The notes beneath the pieces were generated by a model. The model was not told the origin of the DNA, made no database searches, and saw nothing but the letters and a program-made list of their open reading frames with translations. This document shows positions 42,027 through 52,980 of a stretch of DNA of 64,000 nucleotides, piece by piece (the first letter of the stretch is position 1; each line of letters starts with the position of its first letter). Position numbers and translations under genes: made by a program. Source of the DNA: Fallopia convolvulus (taxonomy: Eukaryota; Streptophyta; Magnoliopsida; Caryophyllales; Polygonaceae); NCBI GenBank assembly GCA_964016875.1, contig OZ024724.1:40973820-41037819 (forward strand), in the 5' to 3' direction.

Positions 42027-44175
42027 CTACGTCGATCCATCCGAAGCGCTTTGGGATTGGGATTGGGTCGGGGAGTCATCGTCTTGGCCGTCCGAGTCAG
42101 AAGTTTTGAATACCTCCGCCTTTTGTTGACGAATTCCCGCCCTCTTCCAATCACATACGCACACTTGGGCTTCCAAGACATTGGGCTTTAAACTCGATCG
42201 TTTAGCGTCTAGGACGTGTCCTCCTTCGTTAAATGTTTGCTCTACCGATACAGTCGAGGTGGGAACAACAAGCACCTGAGGTACGATCTTGACCAAGGTT
42301 GGGAAAGTCTTCTTGTGGTTCTTCCACCAAGCTAAAATATCAAATTCTCCCTCACCGAACTCAAAGTGGGTTGTTAGATATGTTTAAAACTCCGCATTCG
42401 AGCTCGAATGTCTCGGTTTCTTGGTAAGGGTATGCAAAAGATTAGCCCCCCACCTTTTAGTAGCACCGAGGGCACTCGAGCTCGAAGAGGAGGATGAATG
42501 TGGAGGTAATGGAGAAGAACTAACACTAGATGAATATTCGGTAACCAATTCGTCAATTGATCTTCCAACTTTACTAAGTATATCCCCAACACTAGCAATA
42601 TCATCATTAACATCCAACTCCAATGCATCATAATAACCATTCAAAATCATTTCTAAACCACTCATCTTAAACCTAGGATCAAACACACAAGCTACAAGAT
42701 AAATATCGGGGATAACTTTATAATAGTTCAACCATTTCACTTTCATAGCATCAATATCACCACAAAGTTCGGGGAATTTACGCACCTCACGAAAACCGCC
42801 CGCCACATTCAATGCTTCAAAACAAAACAAATGAGCACAAAGTTTATAAACATGACTAAAAGTTAATGTTGCATCATGAAATATTCTCAAAACTTCTAAG
42901 ATTTTATAACAATAATCCCAACATTGAGAAACAATGACATTGTCGGGAAAATATATGGACGCAAAAGAAGTCAAAAGTTCTTTGTAAGGCATGCATGCAT
43001 GAAGTAGTTTAAAAGTGGAGTTCCAACGGTGACAAACATCTTTTGGAAATTTTCGGGGTGGAACACCTTTTTGATTACAGAACACCGTCCAATCTTGGGC
43101 GGTTCGGGGGCTAGCCCACATACGACTAACAACATATCTAATAGGAGCGATTAAACCCGACATAACATTTAAACCATCTTTGACACAAAGGTTTAAAATA
43201 TGGTAAACACATCTTACGTGAAAATACTTCGCCCCAAGAATTGGTTGACAATGCGAAATCAATTCTCGGATTGAAGCGGTGTTGTTAGATGCATTGTCAA
43301 ACGAGATAAAAAAACTCGATGAAGTGAGTATACTCTTCCAATATAGTACGAATACTTTTACTAATCATTAAAGCGGTATGAGAAAAATCAAAAACTCTAT
43401 AAGTCAAAACACGCTTTTGCACAACAAAATGATCATCAATAAAATGACATGTTAAGCCCATGTATGAATGATTTTGCCAATGATCACTCCAAATATCACT
43501 ACAAATTGAAAATTTGATATCATTTTGAGCAAAAAACTCACCAATGCCATTTTACGGGTTTTATATGCTTTCATCACATTTTTTTATCGACTTCCTAGTA
43601 GTCGGTTTATATGAGGGTTGTACATGATTAGTCATCCAATTGTTAAATCCTAACTTTTCGGCAAAACTAAATGATAAGTGATCAACACAAATAGACTCGA
43701 AGAAGGCATACATGCTATAATTATGGTTATAAGTAAATAAATGAGGGTTATGATGGGGATTAAGGGAAGAAGTTGCAAACCCGGAGAGTTGGGATTGTCC
43801 TCGCATCATGCCTAACTTGTCGAGGTGTGCTCTCTTAACGTACTTTGACAATGTTCCATAGCCCGATCCCGACAACCATATATAATGATTAGGACAATAG
43901 TTACAATGAACTTTAATTTTCTTAGTAAATTCCTCATAAGCTCCCTTTCGAAAATGTTTTGTAAGAATGTCGGATTTAAGGATTGGGGCCCCACCCACGG
44001 TCGTCTCGGATCCATGATCCACATCCACTCCCTCATTTTCATCGGGAGTGGACGATCCCGGTTGTACCACATTGGGATCCGAGAAGTCCGACAAGTTAAT
44101 AGGGGGTACAAATTCTACATTTGAACTACTCTCTTGTGAGCCAAAAATTTGATCAATGTTAAGAAATCCTTCCAT
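42027..44175 (-). pseudogene. hAT transposase pseudogene
   Basis: The same protein as 6973-9120, read from 44175 downward. The N-terminal part with the BED finger is open to 43561 (204 codons), where a small deletion near 43575 shifts the frame. A second shift (one extra T in a T run) lies near 43310, and the frame is then open from 43262 to 42384. There a G-to-T change makes a TAA in place of the glutamate codon in the NAEFE stretch. The C-terminal dimerisation region follows at 42296-42027. Catalytic-region blocks remain recognisable. No full-length product is possible. Confidence 0.92.
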
Positions 44176-44784
44176 TTTTTTTAAATGTAACTAAACAAGA
44201 AGACAAAGAACAATGTGTGGTAAAGAAATATGCAATTAAGAAGATAAGGAACCTTAAATTTACAAAGCAATAAGACGTAAGAGACAATTGTGTTAATTTT
44301 TTGAAAGAACAATTATGTAAACAATTGTAAAAACTAGTAAAGATTGAGCGATTGAGAATTGAGAGAGCTTTGTAAACTTGAGAGATTGAGAGAGATTGGT
44401 AGTGTGGGTGGGAATGAGATCATGTAGGGGGTATTTATAGAAGAAATTTATCAACTAGCCGTTGGAATTATGAAATAGCCGTTAAAAAATAGTCGTTGGC
44501 TTTTAAAGCAAATCCGCGACCGCAGCCTGAGACTCGCGATCGCGGGTTTGATTTTTGGTAAAACGAACCTTTCTATTGAAAAAAGTGCGATCGCGGGTCT
44601 CAGGCCACGGTCGCGGAATGGGACACCGCGATCACAACCATTAGGCCGCTGTCGCGCTTTTGGAATTCGTTCAAAAAAATATACTCGTTAAAGGCGGAAC
44701 CGACAGTTCCTGACCGCCAATTCCCCGGTTCCGGGGGTGGAGGAACCGGAATCAGAACCTTACCGGGAACCGGACCCAAGTCTA

Positions 44785-44792
44785 CACCAAGA
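44785..44792. repeat. Target-site duplication, right, of hAT-2
   Basis: CACCAAGA is identical to 41472-41479. Confidence 0.92.
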
Positions 44793-44940
44793 CCTTTATT
44801 AAGGTCCCGAGCATTTAAGATTAAAAAGGTTTTCATGGATTCCATATTGTACTTTGATTATGTTCATCAATGGCGTCCAAGGCCACCAAGGAAGAGGATT
44901 AAGTCTTGAAAGCTCGAAAAGTTATGTAGTCCGTCAAATC

Positions 44941-44944
<4 letters not shown>

Positions 44945-44992
<48 letters not shown>
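44945..44992. repeat. (TA)n microsatellite
   Basis: About 24 uninterrupted TA dinucleotides. Confidence 0.95.
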
Positions 44993-44994
<2 letters not shown>

Positions 44995-45163
44995 ACGCAA
45001 GGAATAAGGCCACCACGTTGCACCATCTAAGATTTTTCTACGTGTCGTTTCCACGTTAAGCCACATAGGATTTCGCCACATATGATTTTTTATTTTGGAA
45101 ATTTATATATGTTGATATTATTTTAGGATAATATAGAAATAGGATAAATTAATCCAGGAGAGA

Positions 45164-45545
45164 TCATAACTATATACTAAAGCAGAGGTTAAAATAATAT
45201 ATAAAATTGCCCACATTGAACCACATCATCTATCTTTGTAAAATTAATTTAGTTAATTGATATTTAATTAAAATATTTTTAGTTAGTTATATTTTTTTAG
45301 CAAAAGTTAGTTATATTTTTGGATATGACTGTTTTAGATAAGATATGTATAATTGTTTTAAAATATCCTTACCTATATCAATTTTTAATAATTATTTTTA
45401 AAAGTGATAGTTTTTTTGTAGATAAGATACATATAGTTTTCTAGAAATATATTTTCATATATCAATTTAATTAAAATTTAACAAATATAAATAAATAGTA
45501 TAATAATTTGTAAAGCCCCGTACAAGGTACGGGAACTAAGACTAG
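45164..45545 (+). mobile_element. Small non-autonomous Helitron 1
   Basis: The 382-bp element starts TCATAACTATATACTAAAGC after an A and ends CTAG before a T. Just upstream of the end is a hairpin, CCCGTAC-AA-GGTACGGG, about 11 bases from CTAG. A TC start, a hairpin followed by CTRR, and insertion between A and T without target duplication are the Helitron hallmarks. It has no coding capacity. The start closely matches the element at 50411. Confidence 0.82.
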
Positions 45546-46897
45546 TTAAAAACAATGTTTAGTAAACTGGTCATAACTTGAGCTAGAAAATTGATCTCAA
45601 GTCCGTTTAATACGCGTTGGAAAGAAAATGAAAAGATCTACAACTTTGTACTTTAAGTCGAATTCAGAATCTAATAGAAAAGGGGCAAAAAATGCAATTT
45701 ACGGATAATTTTTCCAGTCTTACGTGAATCTTATCTTTAGTTTAAATTTCTATCTTTATTATATTAATTATGGACGTTTTTATGGAAGGATTTTCAGCAT
45801 AGGAGCTTTGTTAGTTGGTTGGAATATTCTTTCCTATTTTATTAATATCTTTTGTCTTTGTTAGGAGTTTGTTAGGATAGTTTCCATATCAATTAAGTTT
45901 GATATTTATCTATTTGATTTAATTAAGATAAGAGAATTTAGATAGATGTTTTTATATTATTATAAGTTATCTTGTGAGACAAGCAAAATGTCATATTTAC
46001 CCCCTAGGGCCGGCTGCCTTGTGGCTTGTTCTCTAAGGAACTTCAACTTTGTATTCTCTTTAAATAGTTGTTATTTACATTCAATTAAATTCAGCCTAAT
46101 TAGATAAACCCCTATTGGTTTATCTTGTTTATGGGCCATTAAAGCAACTATTGTTCAAGCATTCAATCTCTACGATCATCATCATCAATTCGATTTCTTT
46201 CAATTTAGATTTAGATTGTTAATTTGATCAACTTGTTAGTTCTAGATTGATTGTTAAAGATCAGCTAGTTTATCAATTGAATTTAGCTTGGAGCCAATTC
46301 AATTAAACTATCCTTTTAATTATCTTAACGCTTTGAATCAAATTCATTCTCAATCATATTTCAAGTTTCTTATTCATCAAGTTATTAACTTTGAAGGCGA
46401 TTCAGGCTGGAGATTGTGCTTACTGGCAAGATCGGGATCCTGTGAGGTCACATACTTGGTCTACAAGGAGTATTCCGAGGCGATCACCTATCATCCATCC
46501 GACTTTGTGTTGGAATTTTATGTACATGTGGACTTGGACATTTTTGGTAATTAATTACCCCTTAATCAAAGATAATGAGAAAATTTACAGTTTTGGAGCA
46601 TGTAAACAATCCAATAAAATGCTTAATGTCAAAGTTCGGCGGAGCATGTAAACAATTCATCATAAAACTAATTAGTAATAGAAGAATTAACTCAAGGATA
46701 TATATTTAGGCAATTCTTTTACTTAATTCCCGATGTGGGAAGACTTCTTCACACTTAATTTGTTCCCTTATTAATGAGAAGTTCATTATACCTAAGTAGT
46801 TGATTAAGTAGCTTAAGTTTTGGAGATTTATCCACAATTAAAAATTTTCCACACAAATTTGTTGTTTCCAAAATAAATAAAAGAAAAGTTGAAAAAT
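45546..46897. other. LTR-like sequence, then flank of duplicated ATL copy A
   Basis: From about 45553 the sequence has features of gypsy LTR/leader regions: TAGTAAACTGGTCATAACTTGAGCTAGAAAATTGATC, a TTCTCTTTAAATAG promoter-like run near 46055 and a long T/A-rich leader. No partner was found, so this is only a suggestion. From about 46726 the sequence is the duplicated 3' flank of the ATL locus, matching 47347-47397 plus 49081-49440. Confidence 0.3.
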
Positions 46898-47020
46898 ACT
46901 CTTCATTGGCCTGGTTGGTTAAGTTGATTCAATGTCAACATTACAGGCCAAGGTTCGAGTCTGGTGGGAGGGAGAGAGGGGAAAAGGAGAAGTTTGTATG
47001 AAAAATAACGTAGAGAGGGG
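46898..47020 (+). mobile_element. tRNA-derived SINE in the 3' flank of ATL copy A
   Basis: A-box-like TGGCCTGGTTGG (46907-46918) and B box GGTTCGAGTCT (46952-46962) lie 45 bp apart. The block is absent from the matching place downstream of copy B (around 49436-49490), which marks it as an insertion of roughly 125 bp into the duplicated copy. The boundaries are approximate. Confidence 0.62.
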
Positions 47021-47063
47021 AAAGAAGAAGAATACAGTACAAAATGATCTGATATTACACCAT

Positions 47064-47337
47064 TTACACGGAAAACTCGTTGATTGTTTGGGGCGGAAGA
47101 AGCAAAAGATTGGCTCGACATAAGGACAAGTGGAACGAGAGTGTAGCCAAACGTCGACACAATCTGCATGGAACACGTGTCCACACTTGGGAATCAAACG
47201 CAGCCTTTCACTGTACATGAATACTCCTAAACAAACCGCGCATTCCGTGACCCCACTACTAATCTTCACACCCTCATGATCCTGCACTTTCGGGTAACAG
47301 AACTTGGGAAGCCTCTCGGTCTCCGCAAGGTCCAGCC
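47064..47337 (-). pseudogene. Truncated, frameshifted ATL duplicate (copy A)
   Basis: Matches the C-terminal part of the ATL gene at 49524-49798 with high identity, from the GLD-motif region to the stop. It lacks the start codon, membrane segment and linker because the duplication breakpoint lies at about 47338. One base of an AATAAGG-type run is missing near 47120, so the frame shifts right before the last RING cysteine (CPYC becomes CPYV). With no start and a broken RING it should be non-functional. Confidence 0.88.
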
Positions 47338-47383
47338 ATCACATTTAATTTCCCGATGTGGGATATACTTCTTCACATTTAAT

Positions 47384-47397
47384 TTGTTCCCCTATTA
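47384..47397. repeat. Target-site duplication of LINE, left
   Basis: TTGTTCCCCTATTA is repeated exactly at 49081-49094, a 14-bp duplication of the length typical for target-primed LINE insertion. Confidence 0.85.
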
Positions 47398-48370
47398 TCC
47401 TGCTACCACATTCAACATTGAAAGAACTAGACCAAATCAACAAGAAATTCTTTTGGAACAAGGAAAACAACTACAAACCACTCATTAGTTGGAATTTCAT
47501 TTGTCGCCCTCCCGCTCATGGAGTGTTGGGATTAGCCAAGGCGGTTGAAATGAACCAAGCACTCCAAATGAAACTATTATGGAAAATCCTAGCGGAATCA
47601 AACAATCTATGGGTCAAAATAGTGACTGAAAAATACCTCAAAAAGGAAAGTATACTAAACTATAAGAAAAAACAAAATACATCATGGAAATGGTCTAAAC
47701 TAGTAGGCCTAAGAGACATGTTCATTAAGGGGCTCATCTGGCAAGTGGGGGACGGCAATTACTGGACCGGTAATGGTCCCCTTAACCCGAAATCTGAGGT
47801 TGGAACCCTCATTGATTGGGAGGAACCTGTTGAGGCGTATCTCCATGAGGAGAATTCATGAAATTGAAAAACAACATGAGGTCGTTACGCGTGACGACCT
47901 CGAAAGAATCTCTAAAATTATCGATCCCATTAATAAAATTCCGGATAGACTATACTGGCAACCAAGCAAAAATGATTTGTATTCCACCCACTCCGCCATG
48001 TAGTGTCTCCACCAAGCTAAAGGTGAACCCAAAATCAACTTAGAATGGATTAATCGACTAAATATCCCTCCCAAAATGAAAAAATTCGTTTGGAAAGTAG
48101 CCCGAAACGGCCTACCAACTAAAATGAGGGTTGCGGCAAGCCATATTCCGGTACCACAAGGCTGTGAAGCGTGTAACAACTAGGTGGAGGACACAAACCA
48201 TATTTTACTCTCATGCCCCCTTACTAGGGCAACCCTTAATTCCATTGACCCAACACTACGTTGGATCACCGACCAGATATCCCCAGACGACAAAAAACCA
48301 CATGAGGTCCTAGAGGAAATTAAGAAAATGACAACAAAAGAGGAAATGGAACTTCTCATTAGCACTTGAT
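47398..48370 (+). pseudogene. LINE reverse transcriptase C-terminus with zf-RVT region
   Basis: Open from about 47398 to 47861 with a INKKFFWNKENN ... LISWNFICRPPAHGVLGL stretch, the usual post-catalytic part of plant L1 reverse transcriptase. A second frame (47858-48370) carries PPKMKKFVWKVARNGLPT and CEACNN ... NHILLSC, the zinc-binding reverse-transcriptase (zf-RVT) region. Stops occur near 48001, 48181 and 48367 and there is a frame change near 47861. No polymerase active site is present because of truncation. Confidence 0.85.
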
Positions 48371-48559
48371 GGAGCCTATGGTTCTCTAGAAACAAGAGAG
48401 TCTTTGATAACAACAACGGAACAAACTTGACTAATGCAGATCACATTACTGATCGAATTCATCCGAAACTAGGTTAAAGACTAGAAATTTGCAGAAACCT
48501 CTGCCTCCCCCGGTCCCCGTGGTCAAAGTGCGCGGGGTGGGGAAGGAAGAAAGCGTACG

Positions 48560-49044
48560 ATGTGGGTAAAATCCAAAAGAGACTATATTAAATTGAATTT
48601 TGATGATTTAGTGAGTGCAGATGGCGTGGCTTCGTTCGGGTTCATCCTCAGGGAGGGTGGCTACCTCGTCCATTTTGACGGAGGACTTATTGGTCGGCAG
48701 TCTGTTCTGATATCTGAGACCATTGCCTTGCTCTAGGGACTTCTCGAGGCCACAAAACGTGGCACTCCGCGGATCCAGATTGAAGGCAATAATCTACAGC
48801 TAGTCAAGGTCGTGCTCGATGACTGGCGCTGCCCGTGGGAGATTGAGTTGTTGCGTTCGGATATCCATTGCTTGCTTGCCCGGTTCCAGGATTGGAGTAT
48901 CTCTCACGTCGTTTGGGAGTGCAATTCTGTGGCGGACTTCATCGTTGGATCTTTCAGAAGTGTCTCCTCCGTCCCACTTGCAGTTGATTCAGGATTCCTT
49001 ACCCTCATCCGTCAGGATCCTCTAGGGCGACCACTAGCTTGTTA
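48560..49044 (+). pseudogene. LINE-encoded RNase H domain
   Basis: The conceptual product reads KLNFDDLVSADGVASFGFILRE ... SETIALL ... VKVVLDDW ... ISHVVWECNSVADF, the layout of the plant RVT_3-type RNase H appended to L1 pol. The first acidic site reads NFDD where NFDGA-type motifs are usual, and a TAG interrupts it near 48736. It is a relic, not a host RNase H gene. Confidence 0.8.
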
Positions 49045-49080
49045 GTGGCCACCCTAATTTCTTTCCTTATCAAAAAATAA

Positions 49081-49523
49081 TTGTTCCCCTATTAATGAGG
49101 GATCTTGTTCCAATGGAGTTGGTAAAAAACTTTATAGATAAGAGTTTGAACAATCCTGATCTTTAAATGAAAAATCAACAGATTTGATTAGATTCTTCTC
49201 TTTCAATATCAACTTATTATTTTTCCTTTTTAATTATTTTACGTAGGGTTTAATAATTTTCTATAGGGTTTTAAAACTTCACCCATAGAGTTTTGAATAA
49301 ACTCCATGGGAACAAGATCCATTAATGAGAGGAGTATACCTAAATAGCTTAATTTTTGGACATTTTATTCACAATTTAAAATTTTCCACACAAATTTGTT
49401 GTTTCCAAAATAAAGAGAAGAAAAGTTGAAAAATAACATAGCAAATAAGCAATAACAATAAAAAAAAAGCCAATTAAGAGAAAGAATAACAATACAAAAT
49501 GATATAGTATGATATTACAACAT
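49081..49523. other. 3' flank of ATL copy B
   Basis: AT-rich flank with a segment (TTTTCCACACAAATTTGTTG to GAAAAGTTGAAAAATA, about 49380-49436) repeated at 46843-46897, which proves the tandem duplication of the locus. No gene. Confidence 0.6.
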
Positions 49524-49967
49524 TTACACAGGCAACTCGCAGATTGTCTGGGGCGGAGGAAGCAAAAGATTGGCTCGACAATAAGGACATGTGGAACATG
49601 AGCGTAGCCAAACGTCGACACAATCAGCATGGAACACGTGTCCACACTTGGGAATCAAACGCAGCGTTTCACTGTATACGAAAACTCCCAAACAAACCGC
49701 GCATTCCGTGACCCCCCTACTCGTCTTCACACCCTCATGATCCTGTACCTTCGGGTAATAGAACTTGGGAAGCCTCTCGATCTCCGCAGGGTCCAACCCT
49801 CTAGTGGGCCTCTCCGCCGCCCCCAACTCACTGCCACCGCCTTGGTGCCTTCGAGATTGGAATTCGAAGCAGCAGCAGTACTCATAGCGTGAGGCGATCA
49901 TCCATACTACCAGAAGTATCCAAACCACGGATTGAGCTGTGAAAGCAAGAATAGCGTACCACTTCAT
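49524..49967 (-). CDS. ATL-type RING-H2 E3 ubiquitin ligase (copy B)
   Basis: A 147-residue single-exon protein. Residues 5-25 form a hydrophobic membrane segment followed by a short Cys-rich stretch, the GLD motif is at 57-59 (RGLDP), and the RING-H2 finger is complete: C89, C92, C108, H110, H113, C116, C127, C130, with W120 in the usual E2-contact position. It would act as a membrane-anchored E3 that takes ubiquitin from an E2. It is shorter than most ATLs because the tail after the RING has only 17 residues, but such short members exist. The ATG at 49967 directly precedes the membrane segment. A TATA-like CTATAAAC lies on the minus strand near 50020. It is the apparently intact member of a tandem pair. 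It is unrelated in detail to the ATL gene at 12423. Confidence 0.9.
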   Translation of the reverse strand: MKWYAILAFTAQSVVWILLVVWMIASRYEYCCCFEFQSRRHQGGGSELGAAERPTRGLDPAEIERLPKFYYPKVQDHEGVKTSRGVTECAVCLGVFVYSETLRLIPKCGHVFHADCVDVWLRSCSTCPYCRANLLLPPPQTICELPV

Positions 49968-50410
49968 GGATTGATCGATCGAGCTATGAAAATATGATTC
50001 CCGAAAATTAGGAAATTGTTTATAGATATATGGTTGTTGTTAGGACTTAGGATATATATGATCATGTATTTTGATCGGTTGTGCGTTTTGGTTTCAAAAT
50101 GTCCTTGTTTTGACGTATTTTGCGTAGAGGAAACAGTTATGCATGTATGTACATTTAGTTTGACTTTTTGTATACTACAATATTATCAAGATATGTGTTA
50201 TATATTCTTGAAGAGTTATTTAGGTTAAATTTATATTAAATCGATATTATTTGTTGTATTAATTATTTATTAATTCTAAGCTGATATAATCAAATGTGGT
50301 TTTTATACAAGGTTATCTGGTTTTGCAATATATTGACCTATTCTTGAAAAGATTTGTATTCGGTTAATTATCTACTTTTCTAGTTTTGCACTAAAACCAG
50401 ATTTGTTCAA
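49968..50410. other. Upstream region of ATL copy B
   Basis: AT-rich sequence holding the likely promoter. Apart from the TATA-like element near 50020, nothing specific is seen. Confidence 0.4.
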
Positions 50411-50990
50411 TCTATAACTATATATTAAAGCTGTCCCTTTTTGAGTCACCAGAACAATTCTGACCCCACCTCAAAATTAAAAAATTAATTTTATTTCTAT
50501 TATTATAACTTCTTTTTATTAAATTCTTTTTTAACTATTTAAATTTATCTCTAACATCAAACAAATATCTATTCAATATAACTATATCTTTCGAAAGCTT
50601 CCTTATACAAGTATTTAAAATTAAAGATAAGATATTTCAAAATAAATATAAATCTTTTATCATAAATCTTTTGACGATTTGATTTTATAGATATATAGTG
50701 ATTTTATTTTATAAAAAATTAATGATAAATATTTATAATGTTTAAAATTAATAAAAATAGATAATAAAATATTTAATAGATTTATTGAAATATTTGATAA
50801 TCACTAAATTTACGTACATAAAAAGTAATAAAATATGAAGAATATAATATTTGATTAAAAAGTATACATTCTACGAGTAATAAATTACTTATATTAAAAT
50901 TTATATTATATTTTAATTTATTAATATCTTATTTATAATGTCTATAAAATATCGAATGGTAGTCGTACATGGTACGACGGGTAAAACTAG
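50411..50990 (+). mobile_element. Small non-autonomous Helitron 2
   Basis: The 580-bp AT-rich element starts TCTATAACTATATATTAAAG after an A and ends CTAG before a T. A hairpin GTCGTAC-ATG-GTACGAC lies eight bases before CTAG. The start matches Helitron 1 (TAACTATATAYTAAAGC) and the hairpin cores are related (GTAC...GTAC), so both belong to one family. Confidence 0.82.
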
Positions 50991-51785
50991 TTACTTTAAT
51001 TCAAGAGAAACACGATGAAAATTTTAGCAAGGTAATTTGGGTACGTACTCTAATCCGTGGGGCACTTTTGTCAGGAAAATAATTCCATATCAGGAACTTA
51101 ATTGTAATGTTGATATATCGATCCTTAATATAGTTTGTGACTAACATATATTACAAAAATACAAATTAAGAATAAAGAATATATCGAAACAAAAAGGTTT
51201 AAGAGATTTAATTTGTAATAGTCCGTACAGTTTTAATTCTTCCGCACATTGTTTTCTACAAAAAATAATAATATACAATGCTAGTTGACATTAAGTTAAC
51301 TAAGTAAGACCATTTCTCTGTGTTATTCATGTACATCAACAGATGCAAGTGGGCTGTTCGAGTGCTAGTTGACATTAAGTTAAATTACATATCTTTTCCT
51401 GGCTGACAAGTATATACTCGGGTTGTTCGAAATAGACAAGGAATATTAACTTCAAACTTTCGTATCAACTAATTAGTCCTTGCTTGATTGACTTGTATAA
51501 ATGTCCAATTAATTGTCTAAACGTACGTATACAAGCATTCACCAGTGTACGGTTTTGTGGATTTACCCGGTGCAAACCCTAGAGCTAGTTCAATACGTAC
51601 GTGGTTGCGACTTCTAATTTCATCTTATGAAAAGCGTACTATTCAAACTACAAAGGTGCATGACGCGACATGTTGAGATCGATTGAGATATTTTTTTGAA
51701 AATATTATGGGGTCAGCAGAGTTAGGGGGTCGGGAAGTCCTCCACCCTAACTAGAGCATCGATCTAGACGGATGAGATCTAAGAA
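50991..51785. other. AT-rich intergenic sequence
   Basis: No gene seen. A phrase GTGCTAGTTGACATTAAGTTAA is repeated at about 51280 and 51370. Confidence 0.35.
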
Positions 51786-51995
51786 TTATTAATCATGTAG
51801 ATGTTGAAGCTTCCCGGTCATGGTCGAAATGATCTATCCTTGCAAGCAGATCGATGGGCAATTTGTTGATATCCCGAGAGATATGAGTGAGATGATATTC
51901 CGAGAGCCTACTCAAAAAGCACTGAATATCAAACATGATCATCTCTATCTCCCAGTAGCAGCTCTAAGTGTCATGATGACATTAATGTAGGATTG
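51786..51995 (-). pseudogene. Short RNase H-like fragment of a LINE
   Basis: On the minus strand one frame reads YWEIEMIMFDIQCFLSRL then LTHISRDINKLPIDLLARI, which lines up with the second half of the LINE RNase H at 48830-48950 (WEIELLRSDIHCLLARF). It is about 60 residues long and isolated, so it is a fragment. It is not obviously part of a larger element. Confidence 0.42.
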
Positions 51996-52340
51996 TTAGT
52001 ACTACTGAGTCGCCGACTTCAGTAAGGCGCTGACCTATAAGTGCACAGTGGAAATGACTTTAAACGAAAAAGACTTACTTGACTCGAGGATTTTTTTTTA
52101 TAGTGGAACACTTAGCTAACAAACTCAATTAACTAAGCGAAAACCACTCCCCTTCCAAGTTCTCATATTGTCGATTTAAAAGTTGTACCTTGCTTTATAT
52201 ATCCATTGAGTATGTTCATTGAGAGTTTTATGTGGTAGGGGTAGCAAAAGATTGTTTAACGTTGGAAAACATCATCAAGTCCGAAACTTAGTGAGTTGAG
52301 CAAGGTCAATACGTCTTGATGTCATGGACTTTACTTTTTT
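51996..52340. other. Unassigned sequence
   Basis: Nothing supportable beyond ordinary AT-rich DNA. Confidence 0.3.
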
Positions 52341-52972
52341 CAACATCCTTGTCACCACTATTCTTAGTTTAACATTTAGATCAATTAGAGCTTTGGAATG
52401 CCTCTCCTCTTTCTCAATCTTAACCGAATCGACATGTTACATTCAGTCAAGATAACACTCTTTTTTTCTTTCTTCTTTTACTCAAATTAGGTTACTAACC
52501 TTCAATTTTTGTCTGTTCTCCCCCTTATTTCACATTTATTGTAATAGAATTTTACCATTTACTTCTTGCACATTCCTTAATTTCTTCTCACAAACTATAA
52601 ACCTCTTACCATTGTACAACTTCTCACAATCTCCATTTCTCCATAAATAAATTTTTCAACTTCCTTGTCACCACCATTCTTAGTTTAACATTTAGATCAA
52701 TTAGAGTTTTGGAATGCCTCTCCTCTTTATCAATCTTAACTGAATCGACATGTTACATTCAGTCAAGATAACACTCTTTTTTTCTTTCTTCTTTTACTCA
52801 AATTAGGTTACTAACCTTCAATTTTTGTCTGTTCTCCCCCTTATTTCACATTCATTGTAATAGAATTTTACCATTCACTTCTTGCAAATTCCTTAATTTC
52901 TTCTCACAAATTATAAACCTCTTATCATTGTACAACTTCTCACAACAATCTCCATTTCTACATAAATAAATT
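52341..52972. repeat. Tandem duplication A, 316-bp period
   Basis: Two copies (52341-52656 and 52657-52972) are similar at about 95% by eye, each starting CAAC(A/T)TCCTTGTCACCAC. A third copy seems to begin at 52973 (TTCAACTT after AAATAAA) but is replaced at once by duplication B. Confidence 0.85.
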
Positions 52973-52980
52973 CAACTTAT

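Larger units (their letters stand above)
41480..44784 (-). mobile_element. Inactivated hAT transposon, copy 2
   Basis: A 3,305-bp element of the same family and almost the same size as hAT-1, in opposite orientation. Ends are TAGACATGGGCCC and GGACCCAAGTCTA, with perfect eight-base duplications. It keeps the palindrome arrays, TATA box and leader, but the transposase frame is broken. The perfect target duplication with a broken gene suggests it either decayed after insertion or was moved in trans. Confidence 0.92.
47398..49080 (+). mobile_element. 5'-truncated L1-type LINE
   Basis: The 1,683-bp 3' part of an L1-like element ends in a short A-rich tail (CAAAAAATAA). It contains the end of the reverse transcriptase ORF and an appended RNase H domain, flanked by a perfect 14-bp duplication. 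Severe 5' truncation is usual for LINEs. It landed between the two ATL copies, in the flank of copy B. Confidence 0.9.

Noticed and set aside
48560..49044. Host RNase H gene
   Set aside because: It lies inside a LINE bounded by a perfect 14-bp duplication, directly after the reverse transcriptase C-terminus, and has an internal stop.
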